Numbered from the stretch's first letter, positions 28,541 through 37,130 are shown. The stretch: DNA of 64,000 nt from Paraflavitalea soli (GCF_003555545.1 NZ_CP032157.1:314546-378545), one strand, 5' to 3'. Numbers and translations: made by a program. Notes: generated by a model not told the origin, from the sequence alone.

Positions 28541-29279
28541 TTCAAAAAGTAAGGAATGAACTCTATAGTTAGAGAGCAACTGCCTGGCTGATGCAATATC
28601 CAGGCTATTCATGCATAAACAGGATTGCCGCTTTCAACAGATGGCACTCATCGGCAAGCTCTGTGAACTCATCCAGCTCCCGCTCATCCCCACCACCGCA
28701 TATACGGCAAACTCATCCCTTCCTGCCAAATACATCAAAAAGCCGCCACACAAAATTATTGCGGCATGCCAGCCCATGCCAACACACGGCCACACCTTGC
28801 ACGCTCACGCTTTCATTGAAAATAGGGTTACAATAGTCTGCACCCACAAGATCAGTTAGCAGCGTTTTTCCTTCGTTGCCCAATGCCTCGTTGCCTTGCT
28901 GCCTTTCCCCCCACAAGGCTGCCAAAAGTTTCGGCATAAAGCTTTAGAACATTTCCTCATCGCCTCATCCTGCACCAGCTGTATCAAGCGGGCACCAATA
29001 GCAATACACGCATTTATTCCGCGCTACTTTTGGCCTTACGCTCATGCCGCAATGCCAGCTGCGGGCAGCTTTTGCTGCTTTTTTTAATTTTTAAATGTAT
29101 TAGCATGAAGTATTATCTCGTTGCCTGTACTACCTGCGTTATGGTAGGGATTGAGCAGTGCCGCATCTTCGTTGTCCGCAGGTCCCGGTGCGCAGCTTTT
29201 GAAAAGGCCTTTGCCGGTTACATCCTCCTCGTTGCCGCCACTGCCCAGGCATTGCCGGCTGCCCCCGTTGTCACATATG

Positions 29280-29302
29280 AAAAGGCCTCCGGGCCTTTTT
29301 TC
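29280..29302 (+). terminator. Hairpin terminator AAAAGGCC/GGCCTTTT
   Basis: The perfect stem AAAAGGCC-TCCG-GGCCTTTT with extra T insulates the antitoxin-like gene at 29357 from upstream. The symmetry would let it work on either strand. Confidence 0.6.
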
Positions 29303-29330
29303 TATTGTACCTGCCGAAGGGTACTCTACA

Positions 29331-29346
29331 TAAGCAAAAACGCTTA
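29331..29346. promoter_or_regulatory. Inverted repeat TAAGC-N6-GCTTA, candidate antitoxin operator
   Basis: It lies 11 bases before the ATG of the HTH-DUF6922 gene. HigA/XRE-type antitoxins commonly repress their own promoter through such dyads. Inferred from position and symmetry. Confidence 0.45.
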
Positions 29347-29356
29347 CATTAGCAGT

Positions 29357-29808
29357 ATGACCAGGCAGTTTGAAAAATACAAAGGTATTCATCCGGGCAT
29401 TGTATTAGAGCGGGAGCTAAAGAAGCGGAACCTTGTTCAGCGTCCTTTTGCTTTGGCTATTGGCATTGCACCACAATCATTTAACCAGATAATCAAAGGT
29501 AAAAGGGATCTGCCACTTCCAGTTGCTTTAAGAATAGATCGGGAGCTGGGCTGGAGGTTGGCACATTGGCACTCCTGCAGACCTACTATGCAATCGAAAA
29601 AGAACTGCAGAAAGATCAAACTGATGCACCCGATCTTTCCATGTTGCGAAAGGCACTGTTTTGGGATACAGATATTAAACAGATCAATTGGAAGAAGCAA
29701 TATAAGGCAGTAATCCAACGCGTATTTGAACGTGGGAATAAAGCCGAAAAAGAAGAAATTACCCGCTATTATGGTGACGTGATCGTCAAGGCCGCGCTTC
29801 ACAAGTAG
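29357..29808 (+). pseudogene. HTH-DUF6922 antitoxin-like gene with a frameshift, toxin missing
   Basis: From ATG 29357 the first frame encodes MTRQFEKYKGIHPGIVLERE and an XRE/HigA-like helix-turn-helix (FALAIGIAPQSFNQIIKGKR), to LRIDRELGW. The sense then moves to the next frame: LEVGTLALLQTYYAIEKELQ and the DUF6922 part (LRKALFWDTDIKQINWKK ... VIQRVFERGN), ending at 29808. A lost base near 29550 explains it (RELG-LEVGTLALLQ). In related loci this protein precedes an AbiEii-type nucleotidyltransferase toxin. None is present downstream, so this looks like an orphaned, broken antitoxin. A sequencing error in a still-intact orphan gene is also possible. Confidence 0.72.
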
Positions 29809-29848
29809 TGATGTATTAGAGTATCAAAGGAAGCGGTGTTATGAAATG

Positions 29849-30052
29849 TCATCTCTTATCCCCACTCAGCCACTTAATAATAGTTTCTTCCGATATATCC
29901 AGGTAATGAGCGCAATCGGATATCGTAATCCAGCGTTGCTTCAGCTTTCCTTTGGCTTTCCAGATTTCATTGATCATTGCCCGGGCAAAACTGGCTGACT
30001 TTCCTGTTAGGTTTTGGATATCCTGGCAATGAAGTAATATTGGGCTATTCAT
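29849..30052 (-). CDS. Small putative DNA-binding protein
   Basis: 67 residues from ATG 30052: MNSPILLHCQDIQNLTGKSA ... WITISDCAHYLDISEETIIK. The C-terminal part looks like a helix-turn-helix of the excisionase/MerR-like type. Similar short proteins occur in integrated elements of Bacteroidota. It may be a leftover of a mobile element. Exact role unknown. Confidence 0.6.
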   Translation of the reverse strand: MNSPILLHCQDIQNLTGKSASFARAMINEIWKAKGKLKQRWITISDCAHYLDISEETIIKWLSGDKR

Positions 30053-30106
30053 AATGTCACTATTTAAGGTACTGCCGGGCCGGCTGTCCGGACTCCCGGC
30101 AGTGAA

Positions 30107-30307
30107 TTAGTGCTTATTCGAAGACCTGTGTTTGTACCATCTTACTACTTGTCCCATCAACAGGGAAACTAAAAAACTAACCATCGCGCCGGTAGCGGCC
30201 AAAACAGAAGTTTTTAGCAAGTCACCCGGATGAATACTCATGATGATGGATAAAATGGTACCGCCGGTAGTGCCGGCTGTTATGGTATTATGGGCTTGAT
30301 GGTTCAT
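30107..30307 (-). CDS. Small membrane protein (holin-like)
   Basis: 66 residues from ATG 30307 (MNHQAHNTITAGTTGGTILS). There are two hydrophobic segments, about 14-25 and 34-55 (VLAATGAMVSFLVSLLMG), and a basic C-terminus VRWYKHRSSNKH. The size, two helices and charged tail resemble phage-type holins or small element-encoded membrane proteins. It lies downstream of the DUF6266 gene on the same strand. Longer starts upstream read through poor sequence and were not used. Confidence 0.55.
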   Translation of the reverse strand: MNHQAHNTITAGTTGGTILSIIMSIHPGDLLKTSVLAATGAMVSFLVSLLMGQVVRWYKHRSSNKH

Positions 30308-30526
30308 AAATAAACTGTTTAAAGAATGAATGATGATGAACCAATGCGCAAGGATTACTCCTTGAAAGCCATGTTGGCGGTGCGTTAATACAAGGCCAGC
30401 TTGCATCAACAAAATATAGCTGATACATAAAGGAGGCTTTTAGTTGTTGAACAAACTAAAATTGTAAAGAAGAAGAATGATAGAGAAGAAAAAAAATGGA
30501 GAAGAATGTGCTGTACCAAAGATGAG

Positions 30527-30563
30527 GAAAATTATTGTGTGCACCCAATAATTTTCTTTTTTT
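30527..30563. terminator. Strong hairpin GAAAATTATTG/CAATAATTTTC
   Basis: The 11-bp stem is perfect, with an 8-base loop, and is followed by seven T on the plus strand. On the minus strand it sits 17 bases after the DUF6266 stop codon and can serve as that gene's terminator, although the long T run favours plus-strand use. Confidence 0.65.
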
Positions 30564-30579
30564 AACAAAATGCCAGACG

Positions 30580-31224
30580 CTACACTTGTATGTCTATCTG
30601 TCCGGTATAGAGACTATCGGCATAATCCTGTTCATCTTCCGAAAGGAAGGTGATCCAGGTATGCAACGATTCTCCAACGAACCCGGGTACCGACAGTGTA
30701 TCGGTCAGGGCGCTACGCAATGCTCCTTTCCGGTATACTGCACGGTTGAACTCAGAAGAGTAGGCAACAAGGATCACCCGATCGTTAGGCGACTCTTTAC
30801 CGATACTCCCTTCTGTATTGACCCAGTTAAACCGTATAACGGCACCGGCTTCTGCTGTAGCATTGGCCGTCGAAGCATTGTGCAGGCTTCCCCTGCTCAC
30901 ATACACCAGGTTGTACAGGATACTGAACGAAGGATAAGTGCCAACGACTGCTCTTTTGAGTACGTCTGAAAGCGCCGAGTTTACCCCCGTCTCATTAGCG
31001 GCGGGATCATCGTAAGTCAACATATACAGATCCGACATGCTGCGGATAAACCTGTTGGCTACCGCAAATCGTGCCTGTTGCTGCAATTGTTTTTGACTAC
31101 TGATCCTTTTCTTTTTGATGGTAGGCAAACTGCGCATGTATTCGATGCCTTTCCAGTTGCTGCCGACCACGGTGCCTACGGTTCCGGAGAAGCCGCCCAG
31201 GACACCCTTTCGAATCCTTCCCAT
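30580..31224 (-). CDS. DUF6266 family protein
   Basis: 214 residues. The N-terminus MGRIRKGVLGGFSGTVGTVV followed by GSNWKGIEYMRSLP is the hallmark of DUF6266, a Bacteroidota-specific family of unknown function, often present in several copies per genome. There is no signal peptide or membrane segment. The C-terminal half has a beta-rich pattern (VILVAYSSEFNRAVYRKGA ... TWITFLSEDEQDYADSLYTG). Divergent from the sigma factor at 31700 across a spacer with 11-bp repeats. Confidence 0.85.
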   Translation of the reverse strand: MGRIRKGVLGGFSGTVGTVVGSNWKGIEYMRSLPTIKKKRISSQKQLQQQARFAVANRFIRSMSDLYMLTYDDPAANETGVNSALSDVLKRAVVGTYPSFSILYNLVYVSRGSLHNASTANATAEAGAVIRFNWVNTEGSIGKESPNDRVILVAYSSEFNRAVYRKGALRSALTDTLSVPGFVGESLHTWITFLSEDEQDYADSLYTGQIDIQV

Positions 31225-31699
31225 AAAATGTAAATTTTAAAGTTAAAAAAAAATGGTTTGCGAACAACAGCAAAGGTTAACCGGTGTATCTGCGGTTGTT
31301 CAATACGAATATAATATCCCGCAAAAGCGATTTCCAAATGCCCAAACGCATATCAGCATGTTTCGGTACATACCGTTAAATACAGTTAAAAACAAGCACA
31401 TTTTGTAAATTCCTTAACAAGTACATATAGGCCCCACATAGGGGGTAGATTAGCTTCTTCTTCGGTACTTGTTCGGTACTCGTTCGGTATTCGCTTGGGC
31501 TGGCTTTGGTAATTACCGAAGAAATACCGAAGAAGACCAAACCAATATACAACCTTGTTAATACCCTGGCACGAACAAGGAGCGGTCGGGACACTGCATC
31601 GTTATCCCAAAAGGATTCGGGTATCTATACCCGAATCCGGTCAAAATAGGCAGCCATTCACAAAAAAATACAATCTGGCAACAGTCGTACAGCAAATCC
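31225..31699. other. Divergent intergenic region between DUF6266 and sigma factor
   Basis: 475 bases with no gene. It contains the 11-bp arrays and should hold both promoters. GGTCGGGAC at 31584-31592 repeats nine bases of the tRNA-Cys 3' end, which is within chance expectation. Confidence 0.5.
31461..31533. repeat. 11-bp-period inverted arrays in a divergent spacer
   Basis: Left arm: ttcggtacttg, ttcggtactcg, ttcggtattcg (31461-31493). Right arm: attaccgaaga, aataccgaaga (31512-31533), complementary to the left word (TTCGGTAtt / aaTACCGAA). It sits between the divergent DUF6266 and sigma-factor genes, so it is not a gene tail. The 11-bp step is close to one helical turn, which would put the units on one face of the DNA. 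Confidence 0.8.
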
Positions 31700-32305
31700 T
31701 TGTATATTGAACCTGGCAACTCTAATATCCCATTAATCACCAAAACGACTAGCTTGACAGTTAAGCAATTTGAACAGTATTATTTGACCTGCAGGGTTAA
31801 TTTCTTCCGGTATACCCGCCAGTTTGTAAAAGATGAGAAAGCCGCACAGGACATTGTAAGTAATGCCTTTGAACATTGCTGGAAGGTGAAGGAAAAGTTT
31901 GATACGCAGGCAGCTATGCAAAAGTACCTCTATGCCATATGCCGCAGCAGGTCCTATAACTTCCTTAAATACGGCAGTGGATTTAAGAATAAAAAAGAAC
32001 TGATCGTAAAAGACCTGGAGGCCCTGGCGCAAGTCGTGAGCGCCGACGACGAGGTGACGCGCAATACCATGATCAACGAACACCTGGAGGAAATGCACAA
32101 GGCGCTGCAACAGCTGCCCGATCAAAAACGCTCCATCATCCAACTGGCTTTTTTAGAGGAATTATCAAATGACGAGGTAGCCAGTCAGCTGGGTATTACG
32201 CCCCTGCATGTGAGGGTTGCTAAATCGAAAGCATTAGCTCAGTTACGCAACCTCCTGCAAAATAAAATACTGCTGGATGCCTGCGCCCTCATTTTACTCT
32301 CTTAG
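31700..32305 (+). CDS. ECF-type RNA polymerase sigma factor
   Basis: 201 residues with sigma-70 region 2 (QYYLTCRVNFFRYTRQFVKD and AAQDIVSNAFEHCWK) and region 4 (LQQLPDQKRSIIQLAFLEEL and VASQLGITPLHVRVAKSKAL). It is of the Bacteroidota RpoE-like class that usually pairs with a FecR-type anti-sigma and often a SusC/SusD pair. Here the next gene is a shortened anti-sigma and no transporter follows. No ATG exists in the early frame: the start is TTG at 31700 or, more likely by family length, TTG at 31754. Confidence 0.87.
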   Translation: MYIEPGNSNIPLITKTTSLTVKQFEQYYLTCRVNFFRYTRQFVKDEKAAQDIVSNAFEHCWKVKEKFDTQAAMQKYLYAICRSRSYNFLKYGSGFKNKKELIVKDLEALAQVVSADDEVTRNTMINEHLEEMHKALQQLPDQKRSIIQLAFLEELSNDEVASQLGITPLHVRVAKSKALAQLRNLLQNKILLDACALILLS

Positions 32306-32431
32306 AAACGGAGTAGTATACCCCGGCTACAGGGTCGGAAAAATAAATATGGGCTGGGACGGTAACGATCCTGGGGTGAACTTGTTTTATAAGTGAAGAA
32401 GAATGTTTTTATCGCTCTCGAAATACAAAAA

Positions 32432-32785
32432 ATGGAAAAGCATGTAAATGATGCTACACGATTGCGCCTGCTTATTTATAAACAGGCCAAAGGTGTACTC
32501 ACCGTAGACGAACAGGCGCAGCTGGATACATTTGTTAACCGATCGGTAGAGAATGCCAGGCTGGTAAAATTGTTAACTACCGACGCAGGGTATGCCATAC
32601 TGCTGCGCGACCAGGCCCGCAGTGAAAAAGCCTGGAAAGGAAAGCACCTGCATTTGACACACAAGCATTACAGGCGCAAGAGGTCGGACAATTATATGCA
32701 GCTGTCCATTGTGGCAGGCATTGTATTGGCATTGCTGATCGGTGTTGTTTATTTCCTGATTTGGATGAGCAGCATTAATAAATAA
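32432..32785 (+). CDS. Truncated FecR-like anti-sigma factor
   Basis: 117 residues from ATG 32432; a GTG start at 32393 would add 13. The N-terminal helical part (RLRLLIYKQAKGVLTVDEQA ... LDTFVNRSVENARLVKLL) resembles the cytoplasmic anti-sigma segment of FecR proteins. A basic stretch KHYRRKRSDN and one membrane helix follow (IVAGIVLALLIGVVYFLIW). The protein stops there, so the periplasmic FecR domain (usually 200 or more residues) is missing. It lies about 125 bases after the sigma factor. It may hold the sigma factor without an outer-membrane signal, or it may be a shortened relic. Confidence 0.65.
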   Translation: MEKHVNDATRLRLLIYKQAKGVLTVDEQAQLDTFVNRSVENARLVKLLTTDAGYAILLRDQARSEKAWKGKHLHLTHKHYRRKRSDNYMQLSIVAGIVLALLIGVVYFLIWMSSINK

Positions 32786-33008
32786 CTATTAATAGCTAGT
32801 TGCAATAGCAGTCGTAGCCCTCCCGTTATGATTGATGAAATAGATTATTCGTATGATAATGGATGGCAGGAGGCTTTTTCCCTACGCATAAATAGGGATG
32901 GAAATTGTATCGTTGCCCCTCCCACCCATGGCATCCTTTTTATACCTACTACCAGCGCCCGCTGCCCCTCATCGGGAACCAGGGGGCCACCATAAAACTA
33001 ATTACCAC

Positions 33009-33383
33009 ATGCAGTCAAACAATATCGCCATACTCGAAAAGGCCAATGCAGCTGTTGCAAAAGGCGACAATGAAGGATTTTTGAATTGTTGCACCGAGGA
33101 TACCGAATGGACATTTGTGGGCGACAAGACACTGCGGGGTAAGGAAGCCGTTCGGCAATACATGGCTACGACCTACCTGGAGCCGCCAAAGTTCATGGTC
33201 GAAAGATTGATCGACGGAGGGGAGTATGTTACCGCGCTTGGCAAGATCAGTATGAAGGACCAGCAGGGGAAAATGGTGGACTATTCCTATTGCGATGTCT
33301 GGCAATTTCGCGATGGCAAGATGGCTGCATTAAAGGCGTTTGTTATTGAGGAGCCTAAGGAGTCCGGACCAGGTAAAGAGTAG
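33009..33383 (+). CDS. SnoaL-like/NTF2-fold ketosteroid isomerase family protein
   Basis: 124 residues from ATG 33009 (MQSNNIAILEKANAAVAKGD). Typical NTF2-like pattern: N-terminal helix, NCCTEDTEWTFVGDKTLRGK, AVRQYMATTY, then strands ending CDVWQFRDGKMAALKAFV. The family includes isomerases, polyketide cyclases and many uncharacterised small-molecule binders. Cytosolic; substrate unknown. Upstream in-frame starts lack family similarity. Confidence 0.8.
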   Translation: MQSNNIAILEKANAAVAKGDNEGFLNCCTEDTEWTFVGDKTLRGKEAVRQYMATTYLEPPKFMVERLIDGGEYVTALGKISMKDQQGKMVDYSYCDVWQFRDGKMAALKAFVIEEPKESGPGKE

Positions 33384-33538
33384 CTGCATTTACTGTCTCT
33401 TTTTCAACTTTTTCTACCACAAGTAGCCCAAAGCAGTTATTGTAGCCGGTAATGGTCATAACACGCCCGTTCACCGGTAGTGCTGGCTGGGATCCCGTAA
33501 ATTTGGTGTAAGAAACGGGCCTGCCCCGGAGGAAAGCT

Positions 33539-33590
33539 GTAGGGCAGTCGTAGGGTAGTCGTAGGGTAGTCGAAGGGTAGTAATAGGGTG
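33539..33590. repeat. 11-bp-period direct array
   Basis: gtagggcagtc, gtagggtagtc, gtagggtagtc, gaagggtagta, then a partial atagggtg. The step is exactly 11 bp with the core TAGGGTA. It lies about 100 bases before the alditol oxidase-like gene, in the 307-base gap 33384-33690 that otherwise holds no feature. Confidence 0.75.
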
Positions 33591-33690
33591 AAAATAGCGT
33601 TGATCGATTTTTTCGATTTTTTCAGTCAATCAGGCAGGCCCTTCCATGCCCGCCCGCCAATATTTCGCAGGAGAAGAATACTTTTGCCTC

Positions 33691-35031
33691 ATGGCAACAA
33701 ATCAGGCACACAAGCCAATAGAAAATACACCGGAGCATACAGCCCCACCTCAACCACTGCACAACTGGGCAGGCAATATCACTTTCAGCACCGGCCATAT
33801 AGTGTATCCCGACTCCGTAGAACAGGTACAGGCATTGGTACAGCAGTCCCCCTCACTGCGGGTGCTGGGTTCCGGCCATTCCTTCAACCCCATTGCCGAC
33901 AGTCCCCATATCCTGCTGTCTACGAATAAGCTCAATAAGGTATTATCTCTCGATGAAGCGGCGCTGACTGTCACCGTGGAAGGGGGCATTACCTATGGGG
34001 CCTTGTGCCCCTGGCTCGATGCCAAAGGATTTGCCTTGCACAACCTGGCTTCCCTGCCGCATATCTCCGTGGCAGGCTCCGTGGCCACCGCCACCCATGG
34101 CTCAGGCGTGACTAATGGCAATCTTGCAACAGCCGTCACGGCCCTGGAAATGGTGCTGGCAGATGGTAGTATCCGTCGGTTATCGAAAGAGCAGGACGCG
34201 GATCAACTCGCAGCCGCCGTAGTGGGCCTCGGTGCCCTGGGAGTGGTCACCCAACTCACCCTGCGCGTACAGCCACGCTTTCACATGCAGCAATATGTAT
34301 ACGAACACCTGCCGCTGGCGCAGCTCACCCAACATTTCCACCAGGTCATGGCCGCAGGGTATAGTGTAAGCCTGTTTACCGATTGGCAACAGGACAGTAT
34401 CAACGAAGTATGGATAAAAACGATGGCAGGGGAGGGGCACGGCTTTTCACAAATGCCCCTTTTCTTTGGTGCCACAGCGGCCCGGCACAAGCTGCATCCC
34501 ATCGCCGGAGTAGCTGCCGAAAATTGTACCGACCAGTTGGGCCTGCCAGGGCCCTGGTACGAGCGCCTGCCGCATTTTAAAATGGGCTTTATGCCCAGCA
34601 ATGGCGAAGAGCTGCAGTCCGAATATTTTGTGCCTGCGCACCACGCCGTAGAAGCATTGCAGGCCCTCGCTGCCCTGGGCAAACAGACCGGACCGCATTT
34701 GCTGATCTCCGAGATCCGCAGCATCGCCGCCGATGAGCTGTGGCTTAGTCCCAGCTACCAGCAGGATACCATCGCCTTTCACTTCACCTGGAAGCAGCAC
34801 ATCCCTGAAGTGATGCAGCTATTGCCCCTGATCGAAGGGGCGCTGGCCCCCTTCCGGGCGCGGCCGCATTGGGGTAAGCTCTTTACTATCCCGCCAGCCG
34901 TATTGGAAGAGCGCTACGAAAAATGGGCGGCATTCAAACAAATGGCCACCCAATTGGATCCCCGGGGCAAATTCCGCAACCCGTTTTTGGAACAGCAGGT
35001 ATTTGGTATGCCTGCAGCCAGCCAGGGTTGA
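33691..35031 (+). CDS. FAD-linked oxidase, alditol/xylitol oxidase-like
   Basis: 446 residues from ATG 33691. The N-terminal FAD-binding PCMH domain has VLGSGHSFNPIADSP, whose His is the covalent FAD site in alditol oxidases, and HISVAGSVATATHGSGVTNG. The C-terminal D-arabinono-lactone oxidase (ALO) domain includes EIRSIAADELWLSP and ends LDPRGKFRNPFL. Known members oxidise xylitol, sorbitol or aldonolactones with O2, making H2O2. No signal peptide, so cytosolic. Peroxide from it could be handled by the Mn catalase 3.5 kb away, but no operon links them. Confidence 0.88.
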   Translation: MATNQAHKPIENTPEHTAPPQPLHNWAGNITFSTGHIVYPDSVEQVQALVQQSPSLRVLGSGHSFNPIADSPHILLSTNKLNKVLSLDEAALTVTVEGGITYGALCPWLDAKGFALHNLASLPHISVAGSVATATHGSGVTNGNLATAVTALEMVLADGSIRRLSKEQDADQLAAAVVGLGALGVVTQLTLRVQPRFHMQQYVYEHLPLAQLTQHFHQVMAAGYSVSLFTDWQQDSINEVWIKTMAGEGHGFSQMPLFFGATAARHKLHPIAGVAAENCTDQLGLPGPWYERLPHFKMGFMPSNGEELQSEYFVPAHHAVEALQALAALGKQTGPHLLISEIRSIAADELWLSPSYQQDTIAFHFTWKQHIPEVMQLLPLIEGALAPFRARPHWGKLFTIPPAVLEERYEKWAAFKQMATQLDPRGKFRNPFLEQQVFGMPAASQG

Positions 35032-35051
35032 TCCCCTATTTAGTAGTCAGC

Positions 35052-35501
35052 TTATGCATCCGGTATCACCGGCTCTACCAGCCTGGCCAGTTTTTCCAGC
35101 GATTCCTGCCAGCCTAAATAACAAAACTCTACAGGTATAGCAGCCGGAATGCCCGCCTGTGTAATATTGATCTCCGTACCCGCAATGGTTTGCCGCAGTG
35201 ACACCGTGGTCAGCATTTCTCCGGGCAGGTTGGGATCATCAAATTTATCCGTGTATTTCAACAATTCATTGGGCTTGAGTTCTACATAAGTGCCGCCGAA
35301 GGAATGACCGTTGCCGGTAGAGAAATTCTGGAACGACATCTTATAGCCGCCGCCTTTCTCCACCTTCATCTCGTGTACTGTGCAGGTAAATCCATAAGGA
35401 GGTAACCAGGAAGCGATCGCTGCCGCATCGGTGAAGGCGCGGTATACTTTTTCAGGACTTGCTTTAAGTACGCGGTGTAATGTTACAGTGTTGTTTGACA
35501 T
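35052..35501 (-). CDS. SRPBCC/AHSA1 family protein
   Basis: 149 residues of the START-like fold: VLKASPEKVYRAFTDAAAIA at the N-terminus, KVEKGGGYKMSFQNF, then a terminal helix CYLGWQESLEKLARLV. This is the Aha1-like (AHSA1) domain used for small hydrophobic ligands or chaperone contacts. Function not predictable. Convergent with the oxidase gene; a 230-base gap to the next gene holds nothing I recognise. Confidence 0.85.
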   Translation of the reverse strand: MSNNTVTLHRVLKASPEKVYRAFTDAAAIASWLPPYGFTCTVHEMKVEKGGGYKMSFQNFSTGNGHSFGGTYVELKPNELLKYTDKFDDPNLPGEMLTTVSLRQTIAGTEINITQAGIPAAIPVEFCYLGWQESLEKLARLVEPVIPDA

Positions 35502-35735
35502 ATACTATCATTTTTTCCTACTCGTATGGCTTTTCGGTTTCGCCCGTTTGTACAGTGGTCGCTGCTCCACTTTGTTCAGCTGTTTGCTTTGACAAAACAA
35601 AGATGGGAAGAAATTTAGAGTAGGACAGAGGCTGTATACGACTTTAAGCGGGGCGATTGCGGCCTGTGCGATAGTAGGTCAGTTTATTGCCTGCCGGCAG
35701 TTTTTTCCCGCCGATAGATACCTCATTTACTTCGA

Positions 35736-37130
35736 TCACTCCAACAGGCTTTGTAATTTACGGGCATCATCCATGCTGTATTGCGTCTTCGTGGCATCAT
35801 ACTGTTTGATAAACGCATCGATGTTTTGTTTGCCTTTTTTCTTCAGCACCTTTTTATCCGAGGCCACTTTGGCAATAAAGAACTTGAAGGACAACTGAAC
35901 GCTGGCCGGCGCCAGTTTTTCCCATTCTTCCGCAAAGGCAATCGCCTTTTCCGGCTTGTTCATTTTATAGGCTATTAGCTCGATCGGGCGCCGGAAGTAA
36001 AAGAAATTACTTTTATAGGAGGCCGGATCGTTCAGGTAGTTGGTCCAGTACTCAAGCGCTATATCGTACTCCGAGATCCTTTCATACAACTGCGCTGCAC
36101 TGGAATTAAACTGGTCATCGATCTTCAGGTGTTCCTTCATATAGGCCAGGTAGCTTTTGGCCTGGTCTTTATTGGTCACAATACCGAAGGCCAGGTCCAT
36201 GATGGCGTTTCTGTCCGCTTTGGCATCGATGCCATAGATACCGTTGATCCGGTCCAGGGTATTTTGAATAAGCACCGTAGGGTCCATATGGATCTTGCGC
36301 AGCGAGTCTGCCAGCTCCCGGTCCCATCCGTTAGGCTGGTAATAATCCGAGAAGACAAAACCAAGGCCATTGGCAAGCCCCATACCTGCAATGCCGCTAT
36401 GGTCGGCTGCATATACCTCGTGTTTTACCTTCAGGTACGGGTTGCTATTGAGCTGGAACAAGCTATCGAGCTTCCTGCCCGAGCGCAGTCGCGAAGTAGC
36501 GTCCCGCGTACCGGAAGCCACGAAGTAATAATTGTTGTTGGTAAAATTCCCCTGGCTGTAGTTGATGTATTGCTCCAGTTCATCACCGAAGAGGTTCTGG
36601 CTAAGGCCGATCACGCCCCGGAAAGCAGCCGGGCTGGCCGTCATCGCATTCTGCGCAAATGTAGCCCCATCCGAATGGCCCACCAGGATGTTGAACACCG
36701 GCGTGGAATACTTACGGGCAATATGTGCCGGCACCTCTTGGGTGAGGTAATCATGGAACTTTTTGTTCCATCCCGTGAAGGCTCCCGTATTTAGATTAGG
36801 TGTCAGGTCATAGTTCCTGTTCGGACTGTTGATGCCCACCACAATGCAGGGGGGAATAACACTGAAATCCTGCAGCTTTACCACATCATTCACAACAGGA
36901 TCAAATAGCCAGTTCTCATCCAGCACATAAATGACCGGGTATTTATTGGTGGGCTTAAAATCATCCGGCAGATAAACCTTGATCTTCCGCTTGGCATTGA
37001 GGGAAGCGGATTGAATAGTGTCGACATAATATTTGCGCGAAATGGAATGACTGTTCGGGGTACTGTCCGTTTGCGCCTGCAAGCTGCCGCCCCACCAGGC
37101 GAGGCATAGGACCAGGAGTATATTTTTCAT
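35736..37130 (-). CDS. Secreted alpha/beta-hydrolase esterase (PF00756 type) with TPR-like C-terminus
   Basis: 464 residues from ATG 37130, giving the signal peptide MKNILLVLCLAWWGGSLQAQ. The esterase domain (about 35-285) has KVYLPDDFKPTNKYPVIYVL, the oxyanion region GINSPNR, the nucleophile in LVGHSDGATFA (GHSDG) and the candidate His in AADHSGIAG. Residues about 290-460 are helical, TPR-like (DIALEYWTNYLNDPASYKSN, PEKAIAFAEEWEKL). Family members hydrolyse siderophore, feruloyl or acyl esters. This one acts in the periplasm. Earlier starts would bury the signal peptide. Confidence 0.85.
   Translation of the reverse strand: MKNILLVLCLAWWGGSLQAQTDSTPNSHSISRKYYVDTIQSASLNAKRKIKVYLPDDFKPTNKYPVIYVLDENWLFDPVVNDVVKLQDFSVIPPCIVVGINSPNRNYDLTPNLNTGAFTGWNKKFHDYLTQEVPAHIARKYSTPVFNILVGHSDGATFAQNAMTASPAAFRGVIGLSQNLFGDELEQYINYSQGNFTNNNYYFVASGTRDATSRLRSGRKLDSLFQLNSNPYLKVKHEVYAADHSGIAGMGLANGLGFVFSDYYQPNGWDRELADSLRKIHMDPTVLIQNTLDRINGIYGIDAKADRNAIMDLAFGIVTNKDQAKSYLAYMKEHLKIDDQFNSSAAQLYERISEYDIALEYWTNYLNDPASYKSNFFYFRRPIELIAYKMNKPEKAIAFAEEWEKLAPASVQLSFKFFIAKVASDKKVLKKKGKQNIDAFIKQYDATKTQYSMDDARKLQSLLE

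Larger units (their letters stand above)
28541..29356. other. Long stretch without a supported gene
   Basis: About 800 bases. Open frames exist on both strands, but none shows a recognisable domain or a convincing start. A hairpin GCAGC-TTTT-GCTGC followed by seven T (29066-29085) looks like a plus-strand terminator for a transcript whose gene I cannot see. This fits decayed mobile or accessory DNA. Confidence 0.5.

Noticed and set aside
28325-28612. Minus-strand 95-codon frame
   Set aside because: It is antisense to the recognisable esterase remnant.
28611-28859. Plus-strand 82-codon frame
   Set aside because: No domain, Pro/His-rich composition, and competing frames on both strands. Treated as non-coding.
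29084-29392. Minus-strand frame of 102 codons with a Gly/Cys-rich middle
   Set aside because: No family, it runs through the terminator hairpin, and the plus strand is equally open there. It may still be a small peptide gene, but I cannot support it.
31584-31592. GGTCGGGAC repeats nine bases of the tRNA-Cys 3' end, a possible island attachment site
   Set aside because: Nine bases are expected by chance about once in a window this size, the flanks do not match, and no integrase is present.
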